From contig CACYWL010000002.1 of NCBI GenBank assembly GCA_902778055.1, positions 90,982 through 154,981 of the forward strand: DNA of 64,000 nucleotides, written 5' to 3'. Positions within the stretch are counted from its first letter, which is position 1, and each line of letters begins with the position of its first letter. The notes under the pieces were generated by a model. It was not told where the DNA came from, did not search any database, and saw only the letters and a program-made list of their open reading frames with translations. The DNA is from an uncultured Eubacteriales bacterium (GTDB taxonomy: Bacteria > Bacillota > Clostridia > Christensenellales > Aristaeellaceae). The position numbers were made by a program, and so were the translations under genes. This document shows, piece by piece, positions 1 to 8,716 of this stretch.

Positions 1-176
1 GTAAAGCTGGGGCTGGTCACCGTTTCCTCCACGCCGAGTCCCCGGGCAATGCCGCGGGCCAGCTCGCTCTTGCCCGCGCCCAGCGGCCCCTCCAGCAGGA
101 TCACATCCCCGGGGCGCACCCCTTCCGCCAGGCGTTCTCCCAGCTTCCGGGTCTCCTCCGCGCTTTCTGAAATCAT
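1..176 (-). CDS. tsaE: tRNA threonylcarbamoyladenosine biosynthesis ATPase TsaE (partial, 5' part only)
   Basis: Starts at ATG 176 and runs off the left edge after about 58 codons. The visible part holds the P-loop GPLGAGKSELARG and the following TSPSFT segment, both typical of TsaE (YjeE). The family ATPase works with TsaB and TsaD in the t6A modification of ANN-decoding tRNAs. It begins 5 bp after the ribU stop, so it is probably cotranscribed with ribU and lies downstream of the FMN riboswitch. tsaB is found about 0.9 kb upstream on the same strand. Only the N-terminal half can be judged. Confidence 0.9.
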   Translation of the reverse strand, partial: MISESAEETRKLGERLAEGVRPGDVILLEGPLGAGKSELARGIARGLGVEETVTSPSF

Positions 177-181
177 CAATT

Positions 182-781
182 TTACTTTCCTTTCCCGTGC
201 AGCAGGGGTGACACCCGCTTGTACAGCATCGCCGTCAGAAGGCTGATCACCAGGCCCTTGATCAGATTGAAGGGCGCCGTAATCATCAGGAGCAGCTTCC
301 ATTCGCTGTCCACGCCTCCCCAGTGAGCGGCCGCCACCAGCTCCTCCATGCTCATATGGAACGCGCCCATATAGAAGGGCAGCATGATCCACTTGTTCAC
401 AAACACGCTGATCACCACCGCGCAGATCATCCCGCAGAGCATGCCGAGGAGAGCGGTTCTCCGGGTCTTGTTCCGCTGATAGATCAGCCCGGCCGGCAGG
501 ATCATCGCCAGGCCCATGATAAAATCCGCCAGCTCGCCCACACCTGCCGACGAGGAGTGGGTCAGCCCGATCAGGCTTTTCAGCCCGAGGATGAGGACAC
601 CGGCGACCGGGCCCATGCTGAAGGCGCCGATCAGCACCGGAATATTGGAGAGATCCAGCTTGTAAAAGGGCATTCCCAGCGGGATCTCGATCAGGAACAG
701 CACCGACGCGACGGCCGCCAGAACGGCGATCCGGGCAAGGTTCGGGGTTGTAAGCAGCTTGTTTTTTGCAGCGTTGGACAT
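182..781 (-). CDS. ribU: Riboflavin ECF transporter S component (RibU-type)
   Basis: 199-residue hydrophobic protein with about five or six membrane segments, the usual size of an ECF-type S component. It should bind riboflavin and pair with a shared EcfT/EcfA module, which is not in this window. The start at 781 is chosen because GGAGGAGG lies just upstream; an in-frame ATG at 842-844 would place the terminator hairpin inside the gene. The specificity call rests mainly on the FMN riboswitch directly upstream, supported by the family-like N-terminal helix and the conserved K-DLSNIPVLIG region. tsaE follows after 5 bp. Confidence 0.88.
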   Translation of the reverse strand: MSNAAKNKLLTTPNLARIAVLAAVASVLFLIEIPLGMPFYKLDLSNIPVLIGAFSMGPVAGVLILGLKSLIGLTHSSSAGVGELADFIMGLAMILPAGLIYQRNKTRRTALLGMLCGMICAVVISVFVNKWIMLPFYMGAFHMSMEELVAAAHWGGVDSEWKLLLMITAPFNLIKGLVISLLTAMLYKRVSPLLHGKGK

Positions 782-798
782 GGGATACCTCCTCCGTA

Positions 799-839
799 AA
801 ACAGGCACGCCCCTGAAGCTGAAAAGCTGATCAGGGGCG
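799..839 (-). terminator. Riboswitch expression-platform hairpin (intrinsic terminator)
   Basis: A 9-bp GC-rich stem (808-816 with 831-839, CGCCCCTGA/TCAGGGGCG) is followed on the minus strand by TGCCTGTTTT. It lies between the FMN aptamer and the ribU ribosome-binding site, where a transcription-attenuating terminator is expected. Confidence 0.7.
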
Positions 840-867
840 GTCATACGAAAAAAGTATCGCCGTTGGC

Positions 868-984
868 TCTTCTTTCATCCAGACTGTAACTGTCGGCTCC
901 GGAATCACACCGGGATCGGCCTCTCCGCAAGGAAGAGGTTCGCGGGCTGTACCGCCGGTCGGGATTTTCACCCTGCCCTGAAGA
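868..984 (-). promoter_or_regulatory. FMN riboswitch (RFN element)
   Basis: On the minus strand the conserved RFN blocks appear in order: CAGGGTGAAAATCCCGACCG, GCGGT, AGCCCGCGA, a variable stem, GGTGTGATTCCGGAGCC, GACAGT and AGTCTGGATGAAAGAAGA. They define the six-stem junction aptamer. FMN binding is known to switch off riboflavin synthesis or uptake genes. Here it precedes ribU and, by close spacing, tsaE. Confidence 0.96.
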
Positions 985-1033
985 AGCTTCATGAGAACGC
1001 GCATTTAGTCAAAGCGTTCGCTTTGCAGGAAGC

Positions 1034-1062
1034 ATCATAGCATCCGCTCTTTTCCCTGTCAA
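1034..1062 (-). promoter_or_regulatory. Sigma-A type promoter for the riboswitch-ribU-tsaE unit
   Basis: Minus-strand TTGACA (1057-1062), a 17-bp spacer and TATGAT (1034-1039). A near-consensus vegetative promoter placed about 50 bp before the FMN aptamer. Confidence 0.85.
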
Positions 1063-1098
1063 GGAGAAAACGCCCCGCGCTCTGCTTTTTCATTCCGG

Positions 1099-1806
1099 CT
1101 ACACCCTGCGCATCGCATCCAGCAGCTTTTTGTTTTTTTCGGCGTTCGGCGGCCGCAGGTAGGTCTCCTTCAGGTGCAGATAATCCACTGCGGCGCCGAT
1201 CCCTTTCCGGGCCGCCAGCAGCGCGACGGCGGAGGGGCGGAGAAAGCAGCAGCCCGGTTCGGCCAAAAGTGCGTTTTCCCCGAGAATCTCCCGGATCCTT
1301 TCCCGGTGAACCCGCATTCCGTCCCCGGTAAACAGCCACGGTCCCTGATGGAGCGCCCTGACGGCCTCCAGATAATCCTCCAGCCGGACCGCCCGGTCCT
1401 CCGTCAGTCTTTCTCCCCGCCGGAAGCAGGCGCCGTAGATCTGGCCCGCCCTGGCATCCTGCATGGGACAGATCAGCCCGTCCCAGTCCCTTCTCCCGCA
1501 GCTCTCCGCCAGGGCCTCGAGCGCGTTGACCGGGATGCAGGGTTTACCGCTCCCGTGCGCCAGTCCCTTCACCGTCGCGACGCCGATCCGCACCCCCGTG
1601 AAGCTGCCCGGCCCGACCGTCACCGCCAGGGCGTCGACATCCGCCAGGGACATCCCCGCGCTCTCCAGGCATCTTTCCGTCATGGGCATCAGGCTGACGC
1701 TGTGGGTGTTTTTATTCTGCGCCGCGGCCTCGCTCAGCACGGTTTCTCCGTCCAGCACCGCCGCTCCGCACACGGGCCCGGAGGTATCAATTGCAAGTAT
1801 TCTCAT
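1099..1806 (-). CDS. tsaB: tRNA threonylcarbamoyladenosine biosynthesis protein TsaB
   Basis: 235-residue ASKHA-fold protein of the TsaB/YeaZ family. The N-terminus MRILAIDTSGPVCGAAV and the NTHSVSLMPM and VTVGPGSFTGVRIGVATVKG stretches are hallmarks. It is the dimerising, non-catalytic partner of TsaD in t6A formation. It sits about 24 bp after galK on the same strand, so it is probably the last gene of the binding protein-galK-tsaB transcript. The ribU promoter begins just downstream. Confidence 0.95.
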   Translation of the reverse strand: MRILAIDTSGPVCGAAVLDGETVLSEAAAQNKNTHSVSLMPMTERCLESAGMSLADVDALAVTVGPGSFTGVRIGVATVKGLAHGSGKPCIPVNALEALAESCGRRDWDGLICPMQDARAGQIYGACFRRGERLTEDRAVRLEDYLEAVRALHQGPWLFTGDGMRVHRERIREILGENALLAEPGCCFLRPSAVALLAARKGIGAAVDYLHLKETYLRPPNAEKNKKLLDAMRRV

Positions 1807-1830
1807 GCTCTGTCCTTCTGTCCCCGGCGC

Positions 1831-3111
1831 TTATCCCAGCTCCAGCTGATCCGCGCCCACCGGCCGGATGTTCAGCACCCTGCAGGCATCCTTTCCGAAG
1901 GCCTCCTCCATCAGCTTCACGAAATGGTCCGTCCTCTCCCGCGGGACAAAGTTCAGCGTTGTTCCGGCGAAGCCGCCTCCGTGGATTCTCCAGGCCCCGC
2001 TTCCCGCCAGCAGCCGCTCGGCCAGGCAGAGCGCGAGGCTCAGGCTCTGATCCTCGTTGGTGGCGTAGATGTTCTGCAGGTACATGTAGGAGGACCGTCC
2101 GCTCTCCCGGATCAGATGGAGGAAATCTCCCATCCGATCCTCCTTCAGCGCGGCCACCTGCGCCGGAACCCGGTCATTTTCCGCGACAAAATGGAAGGCC
2201 CGCAGAATCGCCCGGTCGGAAACCTGCTTCCGCAGCTTCGGCAGATTCGTCATCAGGTCCGTCTCACTGATTCCCCGCAGAACCTCCTGCCCGAGGCACG
2301 CCGCCACCTCCCGCATTTCCTTCGGGATGGCCGCGTAGTGATCCGTCAGGTTCGCGTGGCTCCCGCCCGTGGCGACGACCACCAGCGCGTACCCCTTCTT
2401 TGCAAAATCATACTGAAGGGCTTCCACCTTCGGATTCTTTTCGTCCTCGAAATCCACCGTCACCAGCCCGCCCGCGGCGCTGGCCATCTGGTCCAGCAGC
2501 CCGGAGGGCTTGCCGAAATAGAGGTTTTCCGCCCGCCGGCTGATCTGGGCCCGCTCCGTGAAGGGCATGTCAAACCGGTTGTACAGCCCGTCGAAAACCG
2601 CTGTCAGCATGACCTCCAGTGCGGCGGAGCTGGAAAGGCCGCTGCCTCCGGCGACGGTGGAGGTGACGCAGGCGTCAAACCCGCCGATTCGGTATCCGGC
2701 CCGCTTCATGCCGTCCGCCACGCCGCGGATCAGGCTTGCCGTCGTGCCCTCCTCCCCGGCATGGACATCCGTGTCGGAAAGATCCATTTCGATCGGAGCA
2801 TATCCCTCGCTGTGAAAGCGCACGATCCCGTCCTTCCGGGGCGCGGCCGCGCAGAGCGCGTCCAGGTTGATGCTGGCGGCCAGCACCCGTCCCCGGTTAT
2901 GGTCCGTATGGTTTCCTCCGATCTCCGTCCGTCCCGGCGCGCTGAACAGCCGGACTCCGTCCGTCCCTTCAAAGGTTTCCTCAAAGGTTTTCAGCAGCGT
3001 GGCATAGCGCTCCTTCTGCGCCTGAAGATTCGCCGCGCCGTACAGCTTCGTCAGATGCGCTTCCGTTCCGGGGGTATTCAGTTTTTCCAGCCATTTTTCT
3101 GTCAGGTTCAT
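1831..3111 (-). CDS. galK: Galactokinase
   Basis: 426-residue GHMP-family kinase that phosphorylates galactose to galactose-1-phosphate in the Leloir pathway. The galactokinase signature is present as GRTEIGGNHTDHNRG near residue 60. The GHMP ATP loop is VAGGSGLSSSAALE, and the C-terminal motif is HGGGFAGTTLNFV. Length fits the clostridial form. It follows a sugar-binding protein gene by 56 bp, which suggests that the imported sugar yields galactose. No galT or galE is visible nearby. Confidence 0.94.
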   Translation of the reverse strand: MNLTEKWLEKLNTPGTEAHLTKLYGAANLQAQKERYATLLKTFEETFEGTDGVRLFSAPGRTEIGGNHTDHNRGRVLAASINLDALCAAAPRKDGIVRFHSEGYAPIEMDLSDTDVHAGEEGTTASLIRGVADGMKRAGYRIGGFDACVTSTVAGGSGLSSSAALEVMLTAVFDGLYNRFDMPFTERAQISRRAENLYFGKPSGLLDQMASAAGGLVTVDFEDEKNPKVEALQYDFAKKGYALVVVATGGSHANLTDHYAAIPKEMREVAACLGQEVLRGISETDLMTNLPKLRKQVSDRAILRAFHFVAENDRVPAQVAALKEDRMGDFLHLIRESGRSSYMYLQNIYATNEDQSLSLALCLAERLLAGSGAWRIHGGGFAGTTLNFVPRERTDHFVKLMEEAFGKDACRVLNIRPVGADQLELG

Positions 3112-3166
3112 TTTCTTTTCCTTCCTGTTTCTCCGCTGATCCGGTTCGTCCGAAATGTCCGCTTTC

Positions 3167-4678
3167 TCATTCCTGGAAGTACTTCTGCCACAGGGCGGCC
3201 ATCCGGTTCAGCCCCCTGCGCTCCGCCTCCTGCACAAATTCCGTCCAGCTGGCGTCGTTCAGCTCCGTATCGCCCGTGACGAATTCCGCCATTCTTTTCT
3301 CTGCCCAGGGAGCGATTTCCACCTGCAGGGCTGCAACCTCCGCCCGATCCTCCTCGGTCAGGTAAACCGGGGGGAAGGACGGCAGCGTGTACTGCTGCAC
3401 CCTCGACATGTCCTCAATCAGGCTCTGGGTGGAAGCGTCCTGGTATTTCTGCTGGAAATCCTTCTTCACGATTCCCGGCGCAATGCCGCCGTCGCTCAGG
3501 GTCGCTCCCGGCAGGATGTCGCTGGCCACGGTCTGAAGGTCATCCATCCATTCCCAGGTCCCGTCCTCGGTCCAGCGGTATTCCTTCCCTTCCTCGCCGG
3601 CCTGCATCAGGATGCTTCCCGCTTCCGTGTACAGGCTGTTGACCCAGGTCAGCATCCTCTCCGGCTCCCTGCAGGTGCGGGTCAGCGCGAAGGTGCCCTT
3701 GGTCAGCGGGCCGAGCAGATCCCGGTAGACCCGCTTTCCGCTGTATTCCAGGGGCGTCAGGGCGGTATACTGATCCATCGCTTCCGAAGGCACCACCGTC
3801 AGCGGCGAGTTGGACAGGAACATTCCGTAGGGAATGGCGGCCTTGCTGTCCGTGATCTGCCGCAGGGGATCCGCCGTGGAAAAGCTCGTATGCCCCAGCA
3901 GCTCCTCCTCCCACAGCCCGTGGAGCCATTCCAGGAAGGCCCGGTTCTCCTCCGAGGTCAGCGAGGACGTTACCTTTCCGTCCTGCAGCCGGAGGTAATA
4001 GTCATTGTCCGTGATCCCGAAGGCATGCCCCAGGAAGCGCAGATCCCACATTCCCAGCACGCTGAGCGGAATTTCATCCGCCCGCCCGTTTCGGTTCGGG
4101 TCCCCCTCCCGGAAGGCGCGGAGCACCTCCGTCAGCTCCTCGGCCGTGGAGGGCATTTCCTTTTTCAGGGTGTTCAGCCAGCTCCGGTTGATCCAGATCA
4201 GGTTGTTCGGCGCCAGCTCGTTGATGCAGGGCAGGGCGCGGATCGTCCCGTCCGGCAGCGTCACGGCCGCCATCCACGCCGGATTGGCCTCCAGAAGGCT
4301 CCAGAGATCCGGCGCGTATTCCGCCAGCAGGGGCTTCAGATCCAGGAGGATTCCGCTTTCCGCCATCCTCATCGTTTCCTCGTCCGTCAGCCCGGCCTTG
4401 AACAGCACATCCGGAAGGTCCGTTCCCTCCGCGATCTCCTTTTTTCTCTCGGTCCACTGCTTCTCGTCCGTTCTCTGGCGGAACTCAAAGCTGATTCCCG
4501 TCTTCTCCTGCATGCGCTGAAAAAAAAGATTGGTTTCCCAGTCATGATTCGCGCTGCCGCCGTCAAAGCCCTCCATGACGAAATCCGGAGCCTTCAGCTG
4601 ATCCGATTCCGCCGCTCCTCCGGCCAGCGCCGCGGCCAGAAGCAGTACGGCCGTCAGTATTCCCGCGATTCTGCGCAT
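3167..4678 (-). CDS. Extracellular solute-binding protein, Lpl/family-1 type (sugar ABC transporter)
   Basis: 503-residue secreted protein with an N-terminal signal sequence (MRRIAGILTAVLLLAAALAGGAAE). No lipobox cysteine is visible near the cleavage site, so it may be released rather than lipid-anchored. The mature part has the layout of LplA-like oligosaccharide-binding proteins, including a DPNRNGRADEIPLS calcium-loop-like motif common in this group. No permease or ATPase gene is adjacent, so it is an orphan binding protein that may share a transporter located elsewhere. galK follows directly. The substrate is not determinable, though a galactose-containing sugar is reasonable. Confidence 0.8.
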   Translation of the reverse strand: MRRIAGILTAVLLLAAALAGGAAESDQLKAPDFVMEGFDGGSANHDWETNLFFQRMQEKTGISFEFRQRTDEKQWTERKKEIAEGTDLPDVLFKAGLTDEETMRMAESGILLDLKPLLAEYAPDLWSLLEANPAWMAAVTLPDGTIRALPCINELAPNNLIWINRSWLNTLKKEMPSTAEELTEVLRAFREGDPNRNGRADEIPLSVLGMWDLRFLGHAFGITDNDYYLRLQDGKVTSSLTSEENRAFLEWLHGLWEEELLGHTSFSTADPLRQITDSKAAIPYGMFLSNSPLTVVPSEAMDQYTALTPLEYSGKRVYRDLLGPLTKGTFALTRTCREPERMLTWVNSLYTEAGSILMQAGEEGKEYRWTEDGTWEWMDDLQTVASDILPGATLSDGGIAPGIVKKDFQQKYQDASTQSLIEDMSRVQQYTLPSFPPVYLTEEDRAEVAALQVEIAPWAEKRMAEFVTGDTELNDASWTEFVQEAERRGLNRMAALWQKYFQE

Positions 4679-4709
4679 TCTTCTTCCTCCTCAGTAGGTA
4701 CTGCTCTGT

Positions 4710-4738
4710 ATTATATGCAAACGGGCCGCGAAATTCAA
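4710..4738 (-). promoter_or_regulatory. Promoter for the binding protein-galK-tsaB unit
   Basis: Minus-strand TTGAAT (4733-4738), a 17-bp spacer and a perfect TATAAT (4710-4715), about 30 bp before the start codon, which has a GAGGAGG ribosome-binding site. Confidence 0.85.
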
Positions 4739-4744
4739 CCTGAC

Positions 4745-4782
4745 GCCCACTTGAAAACCCCCGGCGTTCTTTGGCCGGGGGT
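4745..4782 (-). terminator. Intrinsic terminator after ftsZ
   Basis: A GC-rich inverted repeat (ACCCCCGGC and GCCGGGGGT, 8-nt loop) followed on the minus strand by TTTTC, about 15 bp after the ftsZ stop codon. It ends the division cluster. Confidence 0.88.
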
Positions 4783-4795
4783 CGTATTCCGGAAT

Positions 4796-6241
4796 TTATT
4801 TCTTTCTGCGCAGGTATCCCTGCACGCCGTGGCTGTCGGTCGCCATGGCCTGCGTCTGCGGAACGGGGGCAAAGCCGCCGGTCGCCTGTCCGTTTCCGCC
4901 GAATGCCGGCTGATAGGGCGCCTGGGGTGCGGTGCTCTGGAAAACCTGTCCCTTTCCGTAGGGAACAGGCTGCTCCTGCTGAACCTGGAAGGGCCGGGTC
5001 GTCTGGGGCTGCGGAGACATCTGCGGCTGGCCCTGCTGCTGATAGCTGAAGCCGGTCTGGAAGCCGCCGCCGCTGACGGCGCCGGGCACGCCCATGCTCG
5101 GCCGGCTGGACCCCATGAAGGTCGGCGTCTCACCCGTCGAGCTGAACAGGGATCCGGCCGCCGAAGAAGCCGCAGGCTCCGCCGCGGTGCTTTCTCCGCG
5201 CAGGGAGCCGGTTCCGAAGCTGCCGAAGAGGCGGTCGTGTTCGATTTCCCTCGGCTTGCGGGCAGGTTCCCTCGCGGGGAAGGGGGTCTTCTCAAATCCG
5301 GTGGCAATCACCGTGATCCGCACATCGTCTCCCATGGATTCGTCGATCCCGGCGCCGAAAATGATGTTTGCGTCCGGATCCGCCGCTTCCATGATCAGCT
5401 TGGCGGCTTCATTGATATCCATAATGGAAATGTCCGCGCCGCCGGTCACATTGATCAGCACCGCGCGCGCGCCGTCGATGGTCGTCTCCAGCAGCGGGGA
5501 GGAAATGGCGTTCTTCGCGGCCTCGATCAGCTTGTTCTCGCCGCTGCCCACGCCAATGCCCATATGGGCCATGCCGCCGGACTCCATGACGGTCTTCACG
5601 TCCGCAAAGTCCAGGTTGATCATGGCCGGCACGGCGATCAGGTCGCTGATGCCCTGGATGCCCTGGCGGAGAACATCATCCGCGATCCGGAAGGCTTCCA
5701 GCATCGTGGTTCCCTTGTTGACCACCTGCAGCAGACGGTCGTTCGGGATGACCACCAGCGTGTCCACATGCTGCTTCAGCTCGGTGATTCCGTTCTCGGC
5801 ATTCTTCATCCGCTGCTTGCCCTCAAAATTGAAGGGCTTGGTCACAACCGCAATCGTCAGGCAGCCCAGATCCCGGGCGATTTCCGCCACGATGGGCGCC
5901 GCGCCGGTGCCGGTGCCGCCGCCCATGCCGGCGGTAATGAAAACAAGATCGGCTCCCTTCAGGCTCTGGGCAATCTCCTCGCGGCTTTCCTCCGCGGCCC
6001 TGCGGCCCACCTCCGGAACCGCACCGGCGCCGAGGCCCTTGGTCAGCTTCTCCCCGATCTGGATCTTCACCTGCGCGTCTGAAAGATTCAGGGCCTGCCG
6101 ATCCGTGTTGACGGAGATGAACTCGACTCCGCGAAGGCCCGCGTCCACCATGCGGTTCACGGCGTTGTTCCCGCCTCCTCCGCAGCCTACTACCTTGATG
6201 GAAGCGAAGGTATCCTGTTCGTCATTCTGAAATTCGATCAT
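4796..6241 (-). CDS. ftsZ: Cell division protein FtsZ
   Basis: 481-residue tubulin-like GTPase that forms the Z ring. Visible motifs are [14 protein letters not shown] near the N-terminus, the tubulin signature [10 protein letters not shown] near residue 110, and [15 protein letters not shown] helix residues ([13 protein letters not shown]). After about residue 315 a long Q/P/G-rich linker leads to a basic C-terminal tail ending in LRRKK, the usual FtsA/EzrA/ZapA-binding conserved peptide, though its core ([10 protein letters not shown]) differs from the common D-IPAFLR form. It is last in the division cluster, 41 bp after ftsA. Confidence 0.98.
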   Translation of the reverse strand: MIEFQNDEQDTFASIKVVGCGGGGNNAVNRMVDAGLRGVEFISVNTDRQALNLSDAQVKIQIGEKLTKGLGAGAVPEVGRRAAEESREEIAQSLKGADLVFITAGMGGGTGTGAAPIVAEIARDLGCLTIAVVTKPFNFEGKQRMKNAENGITELKQHVDTLVVIPNDRLLQVVNKGTTMLEAFRIADDVLRQGIQGISDLIAVPAMINLDFADVKTVMESGGMAHMGIGVGSGENKLIEAAKNAISSPLLETTIDGARAVLINVTGGADISIMDINEAAKLIMEAADPDANIIFGAGIDESMGDDVRITVIATGFEKTPFPAREPARKPREIEHDRLFGSFGTGSLRGESTAAEPAASSAAGSLFSSTGETPTFMGSSRPSMGVPGAVSGGGFQTGFSYQQQGQPQMSPQPQTTRPFQVQQEQPVPYGKGQVFQSTAPQAPYQPAFGGNGQATGGFAPVPQTQAMATDSHGVQGYLRRKK

Positions 6242-6281
6242 GGCTCAATCCTCCATTTTGATTCGCTGCCTTCTCCGCGTC

Positions 6282-7475
6282 TCAGCCGCCCAGCAGGCTC
6301 CGGAAGAAGCCTGCCACCTTGCTTCCGATGCCGCCCGACGGAGCCCGCTGCTGCTCGATGGTATCGATGATCAGATCCATCAGCCCGAGGCTGCTGGAGA
6401 AGCTGTGGCTGTTCAGCTTGGTCGTCCTCCGCGGAATATCCTCCACGGCGCGCCCCAGCTTGCCGCAGAGGTACTCCCGGCCGCCCCGGTTGAAGCTGAG
6501 CCCGCCCCCTGTCATCAGCACGTGGCTCCAGCTGCCCAGGCCGCCGAAATCATTCTCAATCGCGTCCTTGATCTCCTCGGCGATTTCGTCCACCGCCTTG
6601 CAGATCACGGGGCGCACCTGCTCGCGGGTAAAGACGGCCGCCTTTTCCCCGTCCGCTCCGGGAACCTCGTATTTTTCTTCCCCGGCCTCAATCCCGTAGA
6701 CATACTTGCGCTTGATTTCCTCCGCGGCGGAAAGGCTGATATCCAGCTCGTCCGCCAGCGCCACGGCGATGTCTCCGCCGCCCCTGGGAAGCACCTTGTG
6801 GTAGATCACAGCGTCGCCCTCGACCCCGATGATTTCCGTATTCAGATACCCCATGTCAATCAGCACGCTGGTATGGTCCCGCGCCTGCTCGTCCATATAG
6901 AGCATCGCCTCGCCGGCCGTGGTGGAGAAGAAGCCGGCCACCTGGATTCCCAGCTCCGCCATCCGCGTGGTCACGTCGTCGATAAAATAGCGGTTCCCGA
7001 CGATGAAGCTGATGAACGCGGTCATTTCCCGGCCCTTCATGCCGACGGGCTCCAGCGTCTTCTTGCTGGAATCCACCATGAACCAGGCAGGGCTGGAATG
7101 AATCACAACCCCGGGAATATCCTCCAGCTTTTCGGCCGCCTGGGCAAAGGCGGCCTTCACATCCTTGGAGGACACGCGCGGATCCGTCCCCGTCAGGGTC
7201 ACGGTCACTTTGGTTGCATAGACGCGGGTAAAGGCGCCGGGCACGCCGACATTGATTTCACGGATCTTGGAGCCGCTCTGGGATTCCGCGTCCGCAATGG
7301 AACGGCGAATGGCCTCGTTGACATCCTCCGGGTTGTTCCACCCTTCTTCCAGATATCCGTCATATCTGGAGATCCCGGCAGCCACGATGTCGCAGCGCTG
7401 GCTGCCGCTGTTCTCCGCCACCAGCGTCACGATCTTGCTGGTCCCAAAATCTATGGTGGCAACGGTTGTTTTCAT
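6282..7475 (-). CDS. ftsA: Cell division protein FtsA
   Basis: 397-residue actin-like ATPase that tethers FtsZ to the membrane. The start at 7475 (MKTTVATIDFGTSKIVTLVAE) is chosen because the phosphate-1 motif begins at once; an in-frame ATG further upstream would lie in the promoter. The phosphate-2 region reads VLIDMGYLNTEIIG and the adenosine motif HVLMTGGGLSFN. The C-terminus ends in a short amphipathic stretch (GSKVAGFFRSLLGG) that suits the membrane-targeting helix. It has its own promoter, separate from ftsQ. Confidence 0.93.
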   Translation of the reverse strand: MKTTVATIDFGTSKIVTLVAENSGSQRCDIVAAGISRYDGYLEEGWNNPEDVNEAIRRSIADAESQSGSKIREINVGVPGAFTRVYATKVTVTLTGTDPRVSSKDVKAAFAQAAEKLEDIPGVVIHSSPAWFMVDSSKKTLEPVGMKGREMTAFISFIVGNRYFIDDVTTRMAELGIQVAGFFSTTAGEAMLYMDEQARDHTSVLIDMGYLNTEIIGVEGDAVIYHKVLPRGGGDIAVALADELDISLSAAEEIKRKYVYGIEAGEEKYEVPGADGEKAAVFTREQVRPVICKAVDEIAEEIKDAIENDFGGLGSWSHVLMTGGGLSFNRGGREYLCGKLGRAVEDIPRRTTKLNSHSFSSSLGLMDLIIDTIEQQRAPSGGIGSKVAGFFRSLLGG

Positions 7476-7540
7476 CCTTTTAACCCCCCGTATCCGGAGC
7501 TTCATCCGGAAAAAAACTACAAATAAATGCAACCTTCGCT

Positions 7541-7569
7541 ATTATAGCGCCATCATCATGGAATTGCAA
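7541..7569 (-). promoter_or_regulatory. Promoter for ftsA-ftsZ
   Basis: Minus-strand TTGCAA (7564-7569), a 17-bp spacer and TATAAT (7541-7546), in the 143-bp gap between ftsQ and ftsA. It would allow FtsA/FtsZ synthesis independent of the mraZ promoter. Confidence 0.82.
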
Positions 7570-7618
7570 GCATTTTTCGTTCTTTTGTTACGAAATTCTT
7601 TCTTTTTTGTGAAATATT

Positions 7619-8680
7619 TCAGACCTCCTGCGGGGTGAAGATCGGTGTCTCCGGAAGGCTGACGTTGATGACGCCGCCGTGATACCCCCGCCTGAGCAGT
7701 TCCTCCCGCGTAATCAGCATGCTTCTCAGCTTGGCGTGAATATACATGCTGTTCCCCATGGCCACCGTAAAGCCGTCCCGGGTAGTAAGCAGCAGGCTGT
7801 CCAGATTGCTCAGATCCGCCTCCGCCATCAGGGACGAACACCCCAGCACCTTCAGCTCCAGGAACAGGCTGCTGAACACGACCTGCTGCTCCGGGTTTTC
7901 CAGCACCAGGCTCTGTCCGGGAAGCGCGCCCGAGCGGACCTTCAGCCCGTCCACGCGGACCAGGCCGGCAATCTGCTCCCTCACCTTCTCCTGCTTTTCG
8001 CTTTCCTCCTCGTCGGCCTCATTCCCTCCGGTCAGCTCGGCCGGAATCGTCTCCGACTCGGACAGCACGGTCCTCTGCTTGTCCATGATGTAGAGGATGC
8101 CGTTCCAGGTCATCCAGCAGCAGGCTTCCCGCTCCTCCACCCGGAGGATCACGGTGGAGGGAAGATCCTTTTCCAGATACCTGAACTTCAGCAGGGGCTC
8201 CTGTTCGATGCCCCGCTCAATGGCGGCCTCGTCCAGCCCGAAGATGGGCATGCCGACGCTGATGCCGCTCCTCCGGATCACCTCCGCCGCGGGGATCCGG
8301 CTGTTTCCCTGAACCGACACCCGCCGTACGGTGAACAGCCCGAAATGAAGGAGCAGGAACAGCGCGGCCGTTCCGGCCAGCGCGGCTGCGATCGCCCTTC
8401 CCCTCTGCCCCTTCCGGCGCGTTTTTTTCTCCGGAGCCTTCTGCTGTCCCCCGGACGGAGCCTCCTCCCGTCCGAACTGATATCCGGTATTCTGCTTTGC
8501 CCAGAATTCGCCGCTTCGGTTGTTGAGCTCCTCGCTGCGCTCGTTGCGCAGCTCCGGCGCGTCCTCCGGCTCATCGAAGGGGCTTTCCTCCATGGGATAG
8601 GGGGAAATCCAGGTGTCCCGCTGCCACTCCGGAAGGGGAGGCTGCGGATCCGTCCGGTCCTGATGCGGATACTGATCCAC
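7619..8680 (-). CDS. ftsQ: Cell division protein FtsQ/DivIB
   Basis: 353-residue bitopic membrane protein. The first 95 residues are cytoplasmic, charged and Pro/Glu/Arg rich. A single membrane segment follows (about 95-117, AIAAALAGTAALFLLLHFGLF), then a POTRA domain that starts VRRVSVQGNSRIPAAEVIRRSG and a FtsQ beta domain. An acidic insert (NEADEEESEKQEK) sits in the extracytoplasmic part. Start is GTG 8680 with GGAGG upstream. The gene follows murD by about 36 bp. It should bridge early and late divisome proteins. Confidence 0.9.
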   Translation of the reverse strand: MDQYPHQDRTDPQPPLPEWQRDTWISPYPMEESPFDEPEDAPELRNERSEELNNRSGEFWAKQNTGYQFGREEAPSGGQQKAPEKKTRRKGQRGRAIAAALAGTAALFLLLHFGLFTVRRVSVQGNSRIPAAEVIRRSGISVGMPIFGLDEAAIERGIEQEPLLKFRYLEKDLPSTVILRVEEREACCWMTWNGILYIMDKQRTVLSESETIPAELTGGNEADEEESEKQEKVREQIAGLVRVDGLKVRSGALPGQSLVLENPEQQVVFSSLFLELKVLGCSSLMAEADLSNLDSLLLTTRDGFTVAMGNSMYIHAKLRSMLITREELLRRGYHGGVINVSLPETPIFTPQEV

Positions 8681-8716
8681 CTTTTCCTCCCTCCCGTCCT
8701 TTATACTTCAGTCTGT

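Noticed and set aside
1174..3279. Long open frames opposite galK and tsaB, and similar ones opposite ftsZ, ftsQ/murD, murE, clp genes and hydrogenase genes
   Set aside because: They mirror strongly supported genes in a GC-rich genome, have no family motifs and unusual composition (Arg/His/Gln/Pro rich).
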